Of a stretch of DNA of 64,000 bases, positions 16,382 through 25,083 are shown in pieces. Both the position numbers and the translations under genes were made by a program. This stretch comes from Treponema vincentii. GTDB taxonomy: Bacteria; Spirochaetota; Spirochaetia; Treponematales; Treponemataceae. The notes beneath the pieces are model-generated. The model did not search any database. It worked only from the letters and a program-made list of their open reading frames with translations, and had not been told where the DNA came from. Location of the stretch: NCBI RefSeq assembly GCF_010365865.1, contig NZ_CP048020.1, forward strand, positions 434,001-498,000, in the 5' to 3' direction. Within the stretch, counting starts at the first letter, position 1. The number at the start of each line of letters is the position of its first letter.

Positions 16382-16966
16382 TTAAGCGACACCGTAGACA
16401 AAGCTATGTATAACGCGATAAATCGTTTGATCATCTTTAGGCAGTTTGTGCTGGACACACAGCAGTGCTACCGAAATGACATTATTGTGATACAGTATCG
16501 AATAGAGCTCTTCCTTCCCGCGCATATTGCCGAACTCGTTTGCGGATTTTATAAAAAATTCTGCAAATACCGAATCAAAACGCTTTTTTAGCGGCGCGTA
16601 GACAGCCTCGGTTTCCGCATTATCGGGTGCATTTAAGAGTACGCTGTGCAGATTAAAAAAGGCGGGATGCGCAAGTGCAAAATCGATTGCTGCAGTCAAA
16701 ATGCGTGTTAGACTTTTAAGAAAATCGTGCTCGTACACTGCAGCATCACTCAAACGTTGCAATAGCTCCGCGCCCTTGGAATCCGCTATTGCCTGCAAGA
16801 GTCCCTGCTTGCTTTTGAAAAAGTAGTACAACGTCGGTTTTGTGATACCGGCGTTATCGCAAATCTCCTGCACCCCTACTCCCTCATATCCTTTTTGAGA
16901 AAAAAGACGTATTGCCGTGTTGAGAATTTCGTTTTTGCTGTTATCGTTTGTTGTTGTATCATCCAT
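16382..16966 (-). CDS. TetR/AcrR family transcriptional regulator
   Basis: A 194-residue TetR-type repressor. The N-terminal DNA-binding helices are clear: ILNTAIRLFSQKGYEGVGV, then EICDNAGITKPTLYYFFKSK. The C-terminal two thirds form the ligand-binding helical domain with no recognisable specificity. The ATG at 16966 is chosen over a TTG at 16978. It starts three bases from a palindromic operator that covers its own promoter, so it very likely represses itself. The divergent HAD gene has a separate promoter outside the operator. The regulated efflux or metabolic genes are not evident here. Confidence 0.88.
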   Translation of the reverse strand: MDDTTTNDNSKNEILNTAIRLFSQKGYEGVGVQEICDNAGITKPTLYYFFKSKQGLLQAIADSKGAELLQRLSDAAVYEHDFLKSLTRILTAAIDFALAHPAFFNLHSVLLNAPDNAETEAVYAPLKKRFDSVFAEFFIKSANEFGNMRGKEELYSILYHNNVISVALLCVQHKLPKDDQTIYRVIHSFVYGVA

Positions 16967-16969
16967 AAC

Positions 16970-17006
16970 GTATACCAATCGGTATATTATATACCGATTG
17001 GTATAC
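16970..17006. promoter_or_regulatory. TetR operator palindrome
   Basis: GTATACCAATCGGTATA (16970-16986) and its exact reverse complement (16990-17006) are separated by TTA. Each arm is itself nearly palindromic around ATACCAATCGGTAT, so the site offers two adjacent half-sites for TetR dimers. It covers the spacer and -10 region of the minus-strand promoter. Confidence 0.8.
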
Positions 17007-17016
17007 TGTGTGTCAA
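16988..17016 (-). promoter_or_regulatory. Promoter of the TetR gene
   Basis: On the minus strand, TTGACA (17011-17016) is followed after 17 bases by TATATA (16988-16993); an alternative TATAAT begins two bases further on. Most of the promoter lies inside the operator palindrome, which predicts strong autorepression. Confidence 0.7.
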
Positions 17017-17059
17017 GTGTTTTATGTTATTGAGGCTCACATACGCTCTTTTTTATGAA

Positions 17060-17088
17060 TGGACAGGGGGTAATCGGTACGCTATAAT
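17060..17088 (+). promoter_or_regulatory. Promoter of the HAD gene, leaderless type
   Basis: TGGACA (17060-17065), 17-base spacer, TATAAT (17083-17088). The ATG at 17095 lies only six bases after the -10 box and no ribosome site is present, so transcription should start at or next to the start codon. Confidence 0.7.
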
Positions 17089-17094
17089 AAAAAA

Positions 17095-17793
17095 ATGATT
17101 GTAAGCAAAATCCCCGGCATTGAAGCTATTGCATTCGATATAGACGGCACGCTCTATCCTGCATGGAAGCTGACGCTGCGTGCTATTCCATTTTTTACCC
17201 GCCATATCCGTTTTATGAAAGCCTTTGGAAAAGTTCGTCATATTTTACACGGATACAGTTCATCTGATCCGGATAAAGTGCTGCCGGATTTTTTTAATGT
17301 GCAAAACGAATTGTTGGCAACTCATCTTAATATCTCCCCGCAAGAAGTAAGCGATTTTTTAGACAGAGAAATATATAGGGGATGGAAAAAGAAATTTGTG
17401 CGTATCCGTCCGTATCCTTTTGCAAAAGAAGCGATCATACGATTAAAAGAGGCGGGGTTTAAAATCGGTATTCTATCGGATTTTCCGCCCGAACAGAAAG
17501 GTTCCGTATGGGGCATTCTTCCACTCTGCGATGTTGCATTGGACTCCGAAGCGCTCGGCGCTCTTAAACCTTCCCGAATCCCGTTTCTTAAACTTGCCGA
17601 AGCCTTGAACACGCCGTGCGAACGGATACTGTATGTTGGGAATAGTAAAGCCTATGATGTCGCAGGCGCTTCTTCAGTCGGTATGAAGACCGCTTATATC
17701 CAAAATCCGCTTGTTTCATTTTTTAGAAAAAAACCGCCGTATGCGGATATTTCCTTTTCAAACTATCGTCAATTCTTAAACTATGTGTTATAA
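17095..17793 (+). CDS. HAD-superfamily hydrolase
   Basis: A 232-residue haloacid-dehalogenase-type phosphatase. Motif I is IAFDIDGTLYP near residue 13 with both catalytic aspartates, motif II is ILSDFPP, motif III the lysine in GALKPSRIPF, and motif IV is YVGNSKAYDVAGA. A helical cap lies between motifs I and II, as in subfamily I phosphatases; the substrate cannot be predicted. In motif IV an Asn replaces the more usual Asp (GDS becomes GNS), though a second Asp follows. It is transcribed divergently from the TetR gene from a leaderless-type promoter. Confidence 0.82.
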   Translation: MIVSKIPGIEAIAFDIDGTLYPAWKLTLRAIPFFTRHIRFMKAFGKVRHILHGYSSSDPDKVLPDFFNVQNELLATHLNISPQEVSDFLDREIYRGWKKKFVRIRPYPFAKEAIIRLKEAGFKIGILSDFPPEQKGSVWGILPLCDVALDSEALGALKPSRIPFLKLAEALNTPCERILYVGNSKAYDVAGASSVGMKTAYIQNPLVSFFRKKPPYADISFSNYRQFLNYVL

Positions 17794-17889
17794 TATAATA
17801 GGTAGGATAATTTTGAAAACCGCTGTTTTTAGATGTGTCCGATCTATTCATTAAAACAGAATTTATTTTAAGTAAGGGTGGAACTTAGA

Positions 17890-20800
17890 ATGTCAATGCA
17901 ACTTTTGGCCTCCGCGATAACGCTTATGCTTTCTCTGATGCTGATTCTTTTTTTTCGGCAAATGGATAAAAACAGCCGTTCGATAGAAAAAGCAAAAAAA
18001 TACGGCGACCGTGTTAAAGATGAAATAGAAGGGTTTGTTAAGGAGCGGACGCAGAATTTGCGTGATGCGGCAATCGAGCTTGATGCAAAACTTTCGCAAG
18101 CCATTGCGGCTGTTAATCGGCTCGATTCCATATACAACGATTTTATGAAAAAGTCCGATGTGTTGACTGCCCGTTCATCATCCATCGATGCAATAGAAAA
18201 AAATGTTGCGGGGGCGGAGGAGACTATTAAGACCGTTATGGATATGGCTGCCCTTGCGGAAAAAAATCTTGCGCGGGTCAGTCAGGAATCCGACTTTGTC
18301 GATTCGCTTGCAAAAAAAATTACGGATGCACGGAGTGAATTGAATCATATTTCAAAACTGATGCCCGAAATGCAGGATAGCTTTTATAAGCAGAATCGTG
18401 AACATCTCCAGATGCTTGAAGAACAGCTTACTGCGGGTTTCAATAATACCATTAGCGCTTTTGAAAACAGGGTTACCGGCGCAGAGAAAAAAAGTGCGGA
18501 ATTGCTCGAGGTAACCTCAATCCAATTGAACGACCTTTATAAAAAGGCGTTTACGGAGGCGAGCAAAAAAGCGCAAAACCTTGGCGATGAATCTTTTGCT
18601 AAATTGCAGAACCAAATGGAAATGCAGATGCAGCATTATAAGTCGGTGCTTGATGACCGTTCCGCAGCGCTTGAGGCGGAGATTACCGCCGGTATGACCG
18701 AAAATAAAGCGCTTGCCCAAAAGTTTAAACAGGATTGGCAAGAGGAAGCGGATAAGTTGGAAAGTTCACTGCATTCAAAATTCAGCGCTGCGGAGATTGC
18801 CTTTACACAGCGCATCACCAACCTTGAAAAAGGCTTGGAGAAAACCGAGGCGGATATGCAGAATACGAACCGGCAGCTTGATTCGCGGCTGACGGAATTT
18901 GAAACGGGATTAAATACCCGCCTCGAAAAAACGGCGGCAAAGGCAGCGCAAAGCCTGACCGCGCTGTCTCAATCGGCAGATACAAAGTTTGCCGAATATA
19001 AAAAACAAGCGGCCTACTATTACGAAAAATTTGATAAGTCCATTGCCGGTATCGATAAGCTTTCTGCCGAGATGGAAAAAGCGCAAGAATCGGTAAAAGA
19101 TCGGCTTTTGCAAGACTTTGGAAAACATACCTATACCATGCAGGAAAAATACAACGGATTCGAAAAACATTTTTCCGAACGAGCGAATGCGCTTGCCGGT
19201 CGCTTGCAGGAGATAACCGAACAGCTGAACGTTCTGCGTGAAGAATCGCAAGCCGCGCTCTCCGAAAAGCTGCATACTTTTGAAACCGATTTTTCAAGCG
19301 AGTTGACCCGCCGCAGCGATGCGCTCAGCGGAGACATTCAAAAACTGCGGAACGATGTTACCGAACGGCTTGCGCTGATGGGGTCGGAAAGCGAGTCGGC
19401 ACGTAAGGATTTGGAAGATGCGTATAAACAGGATCTAAAAGCGCGGCTTGCGCAAACGGCGGAGGAGTACAAGGGGCACTTTGCAAAATTCAAAGAAGAT
19501 ATTGCTGCAATCGAAGAGGGGATTGCCAAACGTATTACGGCAAGCGACGAGGCGCTCTTAGCCTACAACACTCAGTTTAAGAATATGATGGATCAGACAA
19601 AGGAAAAAGCTCAAACATATATGCGCAATGAGCTTTCCGGTCTCAAGCTTGAACTGCAGGAATCGATGCGGCAGCAGAGTGTTGAAGTTGAAAATGTTAC
19701 AAAAGAGGTGAAAAACTGGCTTGATACGGTTAAACAAGAATCAGGCGGGCAGCTCGATGCAGCTAAAGCCGATTTTGAAACATGGAAGGCGCGTATCGAT
19801 CAACAACTGGCAGAGATGCGGACTACGGTAGACGAAAAGGTTGCTAATTTTACTGCATCGACGGAACGAGCTATCGAAGGCATCGGTTCAAAATACACCT
19901 CGTACTATAAAGATTTCAGCGTGAAAAGCGACGAGGCGCTTAAACTGATGCAGCAGAGAATCAATGATCTGAATGCAAAGGTGCAGAGCGCCGAAGAAGA
20001 ATTTTCTGCACAGGTGCGCAGCGTTACCGAAACCTTTACGCGCGATGCGGAACAGGCTACCAACGAGCTGGATAAACGGATTAACAACGCGACGGGGGAA
20101 GCAAATCATTCGCTTGACAACATCAGGGAGCTGGTACACGGCCTGCGCAGTGAAGTGGAAGAAACGCAGCATGATTTATTCGAAAAGATACGACGCGATT
20201 CCGAGCAGCTGACCGAAACCGTAGAAGAAATCGATAAGCGGCAAAACGCCTTTATTACGCAGACGCGCGTATTTGACCGTGCAGACGAATTGAAGGCTGA
20301 TTTGGAACAAAACATCGAAAAGTTGAAGGCGGAGGTTACCCGCTTTGAAATCTACCGCAATACAATGGATGATCTGAATCTGAAATACGAAAAGGTAACT
20401 CATCTTGAAGAGGAAGCAACACAGAAAATCGCGCGATTTATGGGTGAGCGTAAAAATATTGAAATTTTGGAAAACGATTTTGCAAAACTGAGTGTGCTGT
20501 CCGAGTCGATGGATAAAAAGCTTGTTGAGCTTGCTTCGGCTGATGATGAATTACAGCGCTATCAGGTACAGATTCGGCGTATTGAAGAAAGCATTGCCGA
20601 TGTAAATACCCGCTATGACCGCTTGGAGAAAAAAGGTACCGTGCTCGATCAAACGGTACAGAGCATCGATGCTGCCTTTGAAGATTTAAAGACGGTTGAA
20701 AAAGATATTAAGTCGGTACAGAGTAAGCTCTACACCATTCCGCCCGAACTGCAGGATATTCAAGAAAAGATGGAGTATCTTATTTCCAATCAGGAAAAAG

Positions 20801-21135
20801 CGGAGAAGGCGCGGGAGCAGCTTGATACCATCGATGAATTGCTTGGAGAGCTTGAGGGGCGCATTGAAAAACTGCACAATGCCCGTGAATGGCTTGCCGG
20901 TACTGAAACGCGCTTACAAGATATATCGAAGAATTCCGAAAATCAGTTGAAACTGTTGGCGGATTTGGTTAAGACCGAAAAACCGGTCAACAAAACGGAG
21001 GGAGCAACGACAGTCGGTACCCGTGAGAATGTGTTAAAGCTCTTTAGAAGCGGATGGACGCAGGACGCTATTGCCAATGCCCTCAATCTATCGCAAGGAG
21101 AAGTGCAGCTCATCCTAGAGCTTGCCGAAAAATAA
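17890..21135 (+). CDS. SpiroCoCo-type giant coiled-coil protein
   Basis: A 1081-residue protein made almost entirely of predicted coiled coil. The N-terminus has one membrane helix (about residues 4-22, ASAITLMLSLMLILFF), so it is probably anchored with the rod in the cytoplasm. The rod has dense heptad-like E/K/A/L patterns from residue 30 to about 1020. The last 45 residues (ENVLKLFRSGWTQDAIANAL, then LSQGEVQLILEL) look like a helix-turn-helix. NCBI uses the name SpiroCoCo for such spirochaete proteins (from memory). The ATG at 17890 follows a GGTGG site; an in-frame GTG at 17878 is an alternative. A cytoskeletal or cell-shape role is plausible but unproven. Confidence 0.75.
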   Translation: MSMQLLASAITLMLSLMLILFFRQMDKNSRSIEKAKKYGDRVKDEIEGFVKERTQNLRDAAIELDAKLSQAIAAVNRLDSIYNDFMKKSDVLTARSSSIDAIEKNVAGAEETIKTVMDMAALAEKNLARVSQESDFVDSLAKKITDARSELNHISKLMPEMQDSFYKQNREHLQMLEEQLTAGFNNTISAFENRVTGAEKKSAELLEVTSIQLNDLYKKAFTEASKKAQNLGDESFAKLQNQMEMQMQHYKSVLDDRSAALEAEITAGMTENKALAQKFKQDWQEEADKLESSLHSKFSAAEIAFTQRITNLEKGLEKTEADMQNTNRQLDSRLTEFETGLNTRLEKTAAKAAQSLTALSQSADTKFAEYKKQAAYYYEKFDKSIAGIDKLSAEMEKAQESVKDRLLQDFGKHTYTMQEKYNGFEKHFSERANALAGRLQEITEQLNVLREESQAALSEKLHTFETDFSSELTRRSDALSGDIQKLRNDVTERLALMGSESESARKDLEDAYKQDLKARLAQTAEEYKGHFAKFKEDIAAIEEGIAKRITASDEALLAYNTQFKNMMDQTKEKAQTYMRNELSGLKLELQESMRQQSVEVENVTKEVKNWLDTVKQESGGQLDAAKADFETWKARIDQQLAEMRTTVDEKVANFTASTERAIEGIGSKYTSYYKDFSVKSDEALKLMQQRINDLNAKVQSAEEEFSAQVRSVTETFTRDAEQATNELDKRINNATGEANHSLDNIRELVHGLRSEVEETQHDLFEKIRRDSEQLTETVEEIDKRQNAFITQTRVFDRADELKADLEQNIEKLKAEVTRFEIYRNTMDDLNLKYEKVTHLEEEATQKIARFMGERKNIEILENDFAKLSVLSESMDKKLVELASADDELQRYQVQIRRIEESIADVNTRYDRLEKKGTVLDQTVQSIDAAFEDLKTVEKDIKSVQSKLYTIPPELQDIQEKMEYLISNQEKAEKAREQLDTIDELLGELEGRIEKLHNAREWLAGTETRLQDISKNSENQLKLLADLVKTEKPVNKTEGATTVGTRENVLKLFRSGWTQDAIANALNLSQGEVQLILELAEK

Positions 21136-21170
21136 GCTGACGCCTAAACGTGATGGTGCGAGAGCGGTGT

Positions 21171-21644
21171 TTACCGCGAAAGAAGACAGGTGCACCACAC
21201 GGCGGCGGCCGTACCGCTGCCGATAATGCCGACCCCTTCGCCGGTTTTTGCTTTGACAAAAATTTGATCGATTTCTACCGATAGAATTTCCGCAATAGAC
21301 CGGCGGATTGCCTCGCGGTACGGCAGAATTTTCGGCTTTTGGATCGCAATAACGCAATCGGCGTTTTCAAGCTGCCAGCCTGCTGTCAGGATCCGTTCCC
21401 ACACCGTTTTTAGGAGCATCCGGGAGTCGGCATTCTTCCACTGCGGATCATTCGGCGGGAAAAGCTCGCCGATGTCGCCAAGACAAGCAGCTCCGAGCAA
21501 GGAATCCGCAAGCGCATGGAGTAGTACATCCCCGTCCGAATGCCCCGCTTCCCCTTTTCCAAAAGGAATATGAACCCCGCCTAAGATTAACGGTCTGCCT
21601 TCAACAAGGGTGTGGAGGTCATAACCTAAGCCAATTCGTATCAT
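21171..21644 (-). CDS. ispF: 2-C-methyl-D-erythritol 2,4-cyclodiphosphate synthase
   Basis: The fifth step of the non-mevalonate isoprenoid pathway, cyclising CDP-methylerythritol phosphate and releasing CMP. The 157-residue product has the metal-binding GYDLHTL and the HSDGDVLLHAL motif, plus GDIGELFPPND and the C-terminal KAKTGEGVGIIG. An AAGGAAA ribosome site lies before the ATG at 21644; the longer frame to 21806 overlaps ispD and is a shadow. It follows ispD by ten bases in the carD-ispD-ispF unit. Confidence 0.93.
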   Translation of the reverse strand: MIRIGLGYDLHTLVEGRPLILGGVHIPFGKGEAGHSDGDVLLHALADSLLGAACLGDIGELFPPNDPQWKNADSRMLLKTVWERILTAGWQLENADCVIAIQKPKILPYREAIRRSIAEILSVEIDQIFVKAKTGEGVGIIGSGTAAAVWCTCLLSR

Positions 21645-21654
21645 AGTGTTTTCC

Positions 21655-22344
21655 TTAAAGGTCTTCGCGATAAGTGATTTTCTTGTTTTCCCGTGATCCG
21701 GGGCAGATGTAAACAGTTCCGCAGTATCGTGCGTAGATCTCGCTGTCGTCGGTGTAGGTTTTGCCGTCATTGCAGGCTTGGCGGTGGGCGTAGAGCAACG
21801 ATTCAAAGCGGAACCCTTGCGGCGTTTGTACGGCGGCGAGCCGGTCTCTTCTAAGATGCCGGATAATCTTTCCCGTTTCGTCCACTTCTTTTTGTGTATC
21901 CGTTACGGGTATGGCAGGGACTGCCGCTCCGTATTGTTCGGTTGCCATCAATACTGAAGTAATCACTTCGCCGGAAACCCATGGCCGCGCTCCGTCGTGT
22001 ACCAGTATACAGGTTATGTTTTTATCCGCAAGCGTTAACAGCCCCTTGTACACCGACTCCTGCCGGCTTGCTCCCCCTTCAACAATATCGAGACTACCTT
22101 GATGTGTATCGAAAAAGGAGGAGAGCCGTATATCTGTAGCAAGCAGTGAATAGGCAGTTTCAACTTTACCCTGCGGCACAGTTATGACATAACGGCTAAA
22201 AAATCCTGCCGATGTAAAAGCATAGAGACAGGCAGACAGTACCGATGTATGCGTATCGGAATGTAAGGAAAGAAATTCTTTTTTTTCTCCGAACCGTTGG
22301 GAACTTCCGGCAGCTGTAATCAGAACGGCATTATTCGTCGTCAT
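21655..22344 (-). CDS. ispD: 2-C-methyl-D-erythritol 4-phosphate cytidylyltransferase
   Basis: Transfers CMP to methylerythritol phosphate in the MEP pathway. The 229-residue protein has the nucleotide-binding start LITAAGSSQRFGEKKEF, the EGGASRQESVYKGL segment, VHDGARPWVS, and TDDSEIYAR near the C-terminus. Its start lies inside the end of carD (14-base overlap), suggesting translational coupling, and ispF follows directly. Putting two consecutive MEP enzymes next to each other is common in bacteria. Confidence 0.93.
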   Translation of the reverse strand: MTTNNAVLITAAGSSQRFGEKKEFLSLHSDTHTSVLSACLYAFTSAGFFSRYVITVPQGKVETAYSLLATDIRLSSFFDTHQGSLDIVEGGASRQESVYKGLLTLADKNITCILVHDGARPWVSGEVITSVLMATEQYGAAVPAIPVTDTQKEVDETGKIIRHLRRDRLAAVQTPQGFRFESLLYAHRQACNDGKTYTDDSEIYARYCGTVYICPGSRENKKITYREDL

Positions 22345-22927
22345 CGAAGTCGTCTTCGTCGTTCATATCGTTCATACCGTCGTCAAATATATCTTCATCG
22401 ATTGAATCTTGTTTCCCGGCAGGAGCGTTTTTACTTAAAACCTCCAGATATGAATGGATCATCGCTTCGATTTCCTGTTTCGGTTTTTGTAGTGCATAAG
22501 AAAGCTCGTCGTAAAAGATGCGATATGCAGAATCGTATAATTTACGTTCTTGAATAGGAAGTTCTTTGATTTTACTGCGATGGTAGAGCGAGCGGACGAT
22601 GGAGGCATTGTCTAAAATGCTCCCCGTTTTGAATAAATCGAGGTTCATTTGGTACCGCATCTTCCAATCGCTTGGGATGGGATCAAACTTTTCGGATAAA
22701 AAGGCGAGCGCAGCTTGCGCTTCATCGGCGGAAACGATTGTTCTAATACCTAGTTCAGCCGCCTTAAGAGCAGGTACAAGAACCGTCATGTCGGATTCAT
22801 CAAAGTAAATGACGTAATACGTCAGCATTTCGTCTTTGAATTTTCTTTCACTTATTTCGACGATTTCTCCGACACCTTGACCGGGATAGACAACCCGTTC
22901 TTTCACTGTAAATGAACATTCAGTCAT
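22331..22927 (-). CDS. carD: CarD family transcriptional regulator
   Basis: A 198-residue CarD/CdnL-type protein that binds RNA polymerase beta through its N-terminal Tudor-like domain (VVYPGQGVGEIVEISERK) and DNA through the helical C-terminal domain. The C-terminus ends in a very acidic tail (DEDIFDDGMNDMNDEDDF), unusual for the family and possibly a disordered regulatory segment. It is first in a carD-ispD-ispF operon, an order that appears to link transcription control with isoprenoid synthesis. Its ATG has no ribosome site and lies eight bases after a -10 box. Confidence 0.9.
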   Translation of the reverse strand: MTECSFTVKERVVYPGQGVGEIVEISERKFKDEMLTYYVIYFDESDMTVLVPALKAAELGIRTIVSADEAQAALAFLSEKFDPIPSDWKMRYQMNLDLFKTGSILDNASIVRSLYHRSKIKELPIQERKLYDSAYRIFYDELSYALQKPKQEIEAMIHSYLEVLSKNAPAGKQDSIDEDIFDDGMNDMNDEDDFDDDE

Positions 22928-22935
22928 ATGTTGGT

Positions 22936-22964
22936 GTTATAGCATAAAGAGTGGCTTTGGTCAA
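22936..22964 (-). promoter_or_regulatory. Promoter of carD-ispD-ispF, leaderless type
   Basis: On the minus strand TTGACC (22959-22964), 17-base spacer, TATAAC (22936-22941). The carD ATG (22927-22925) begins eight bases past the -10 box, leaving essentially no leader. Confidence 0.7.
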
Positions 22965-22977
22965 AGGATACCGGTCG

Positions 22978-25002
22978 CTATTTCTGTGGCAGCGGGAGGC
23001 CGTCTGGGCGGATGTCGGCGTAACGGCCGGAATTATTCCAGTAGGCATAGCCTTCATCAATGGAATCCTTAATGCCGATAACCTGTCGCTGCACATAATC
23101 TTCATTATAATACTTTCTGTCGTACGATACGGGAATGTAAAATGCTTGCGTCCACGGCCGGATAACTACCTTATTGTGTGCAATAATTTTATTCCGGTAG
23201 GAGCCTTGCTGATAAATGCGGTACGGGCGTTCCTCTGGCGGCTTTTGCGCCAGAAAACTTTGCCGGAAATGGCTGGGATAAAACATCGGGCATATCACAT
23301 CCACATAGTCGGCAAGCACTTCAACTTCTTGCCCCGTGCGCGCTCCGGTACGGTACCATCCGTTCGCCCCGTAAATATCGATTGAAATCGGTGCGTGGAT
23401 TTTTTCCCGAGCATAGGCGAGAAAAGACATGATGGCGCTTTCCTTATCCATGCCCTGCTCTTGTGCAGGGTACCGTGCCGCATAGAGATTTTCCCCATCG
23501 GTGGGAAAACGGATATAGTCGAACTGAACTTCATCAAAACCTCTCCGAATCAGTTCTTGAGCAATTGCCGTATTGTACTTCCATACATTTTCGTTGTAGG
23601 GGTCTACCCAATATTCTTCAATCGGCTCTAGAATTCCGTCAACGGTTTTATAGCCCTGCCACGGATTGCCGCTTTTATCTTTTATCGCATATAAATTTTT
23701 TCGGTATCGATACAGCTGCTTATCCTTGAAGACAACAATGCGGGCAACGAGGTACACCTTACGTTCTTTCGCTTTTGCGGTAAAGTCTTCAAGCTGGATA
23801 AAGGGACGCACCGCCCCCACCGCCTGTATTTCTTCATCCTGTGAGTCGTAGCGGACGAAGCCGAAATCATCTTTCATATCGATAACGAGTGTATCGAGTT
23901 TATTTTGTTCAAGCAGATCGAAATAGCGCTTCAAACCGGTGGCTGTCCGTGCCTGATGCGCCGGTAGATAGACTCCTTTCCGTCCCGCAGCGCGGCGGAG
24001 ATAGTCCGTTTTCCGTGTCTTTTCTCCCTCATCGAACAGCCACAATTCCGAAAGGCTCACCGCTTTACCGAGTCGCGTCATCCGCTGCGGTATCCACGCC
24101 GAGAGCGGCTTTGAGGCAATACGTTTAAGTGTAAGTTCTATTCCCTTCAGCCGGTTGGGAGCGGGCGCCGGCAGTACGAGCGGTATTTCAAACAAACCGC
24201 CATTTTTCGTGCCAACGATGGACATTGCAGCGGGGCTCAGTCCGTCGATACAGCGCGCATCGGCGATGCTGTCCGTCCAGTCAGAAACGGCATTAAAGCG
24301 CTTTGCCGACCAATCGAGTTGGTACAGTTTACCGGTAAATGTTTGCGTAGCATACACTTCCTGTTTTTGCTGATGGGTATATACGACAATATCGGAAATT
24401 TCTTCATCGCTTTCCGGCCCGGGTACAAGCCCCTCACTTAAAGGCTGCCATTTGTCGGAGACGGACGGTTGCTTCCATGCCGCTCCGTAGATAGAGTGCG
24501 ATGCAAGAACGGTAAGCTGCGGATTTCCCTGCGCATCCGGCAGGTCAAGCACGCATACGGCCTTTAACCCGTTGACCGGAGTATGGCAGCCGAGGTTGCG
24601 CCAATGCCTGCCACCATCTTCGCTTAAAAACACGGCGCTGTTTGTTGCGGTAATAAGAGTACCGGGACGGGACGGATGGGTTTCCAAATCTTTCAGCATC
24701 TGAGGTTTTTTTATGAAGGATTTTTCGCCGTCGGTTATCTTTTTTATCACCTTTATCGGAAGGCCGTCGTTGATATAATCAAATTTCGTTAAATTATCTG
24801 ACCGCGTAATGCCGCTATCGGTGAGGAAAAACCATGTATTCCCACTTCTAATAATTTTCCGTACGGCCATCGTATCCCAAATTTTTTGGGTGGACACGGC
24901 GGTAAGTTTATATAATCCGTCTCGCGTACCCGCCAGAAGAAAATCCTGCGCATGAACCGACATCGCAGTAATAAATGCCAAAACAATCAACAGCCGTTTC
25001 AT
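22978..25002 (-). CDS. Secreted protein with DUF4015-like glycosyl hydrolase domain
   Basis: A 674-residue protein with a signal peptide (MKRLLIVLAFITAMSVHAQ). Residues 20 to about 290 contain repeated WxxLG and DGLYKL-type blades suggestive of a beta-propeller. From about residue 340 a TIM-barrel-like domain carries LDTLVIDMKDDFG, FDEVQFDYIRFPTDG and VDVICPMFYPSHF, motifs I recall from DUF4015, a putative glycosyl hydrolase family. Exported to the periplasm or surface. The fusion of a propeller to this domain is unusual. Start at 25002 has no ribosome site but a close -10 box. Confidence 0.75.
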   Translation of the reverse strand: MKRLLIVLAFITAMSVHAQDFLLAGTRDGLYKLTAVSTQKIWDTMAVRKIIRSGNTWFFLTDSGITRSDNLTKFDYINDGLPIKVIKKITDGEKSFIKKPQMLKDLETHPSRPGTLITATNSAVFLSEDGGRHWRNLGCHTPVNGLKAVCVLDLPDAQGNPQLTVLASHSIYGAAWKQPSVSDKWQPLSEGLVPGPESDEEISDIVVYTHQQKQEVYATQTFTGKLYQLDWSAKRFNAVSDWTDSIADARCIDGLSPAAMSIVGTKNGGLFEIPLVLPAPAPNRLKGIELTLKRIASKPLSAWIPQRMTRLGKAVSLSELWLFDEGEKTRKTDYLRRAAGRKGVYLPAHQARTATGLKRYFDLLEQNKLDTLVIDMKDDFGFVRYDSQDEEIQAVGAVRPFIQLEDFTAKAKERKVYLVARIVVFKDKQLYRYRKNLYAIKDKSGNPWQGYKTVDGILEPIEEYWVDPYNENVWKYNTAIAQELIRRGFDEVQFDYIRFPTDGENLYAARYPAQEQGMDKESAIMSFLAYAREKIHAPISIDIYGANGWYRTGARTGQEVEVLADYVDVICPMFYPSHFRQSFLAQKPPEERPYRIYQQGSYRNKIIAHNKVVIRPWTQAFYIPVSYDRKYYNEDYVQRQVIGIKDSIDEGYAYWNNSGRYADIRPDGLPLPQK

Positions 25003-25010
25003 AAAGGGTA

Positions 25011-25039
25011 ATTATAACCGATATAACAGCGGGGGTCTA
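25011..25039 (-). promoter_or_regulatory. Promoter of the DUF4015-like gene
   Basis: On the minus strand TAGACC (25034-25039), 17-base spacer, TATAAT (25011-25016), eight bases before the ATG. The -10 is consensus, the -35 only partial. It is back to back with the promoter for the CAP lipoprotein. Confidence 0.6.
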
Positions 25040-25047
25040 TGGAAACC

Positions 25048-25076
25048 TTGCCTATTTTACCTAAATTGACTACAGT
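25048..25076 (+). promoter_or_regulatory. Promoter of the CAP lipoprotein gene
   Basis: TTGCCT (25048-25053), 17-base spacer, TACAGT (25071-25076), then seven bases to the ATG at 25084. There is no ribosome site, so a leaderless transcript is suggested. Confidence 0.55.
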
Positions 25077-25083
25077 GTTGCTT

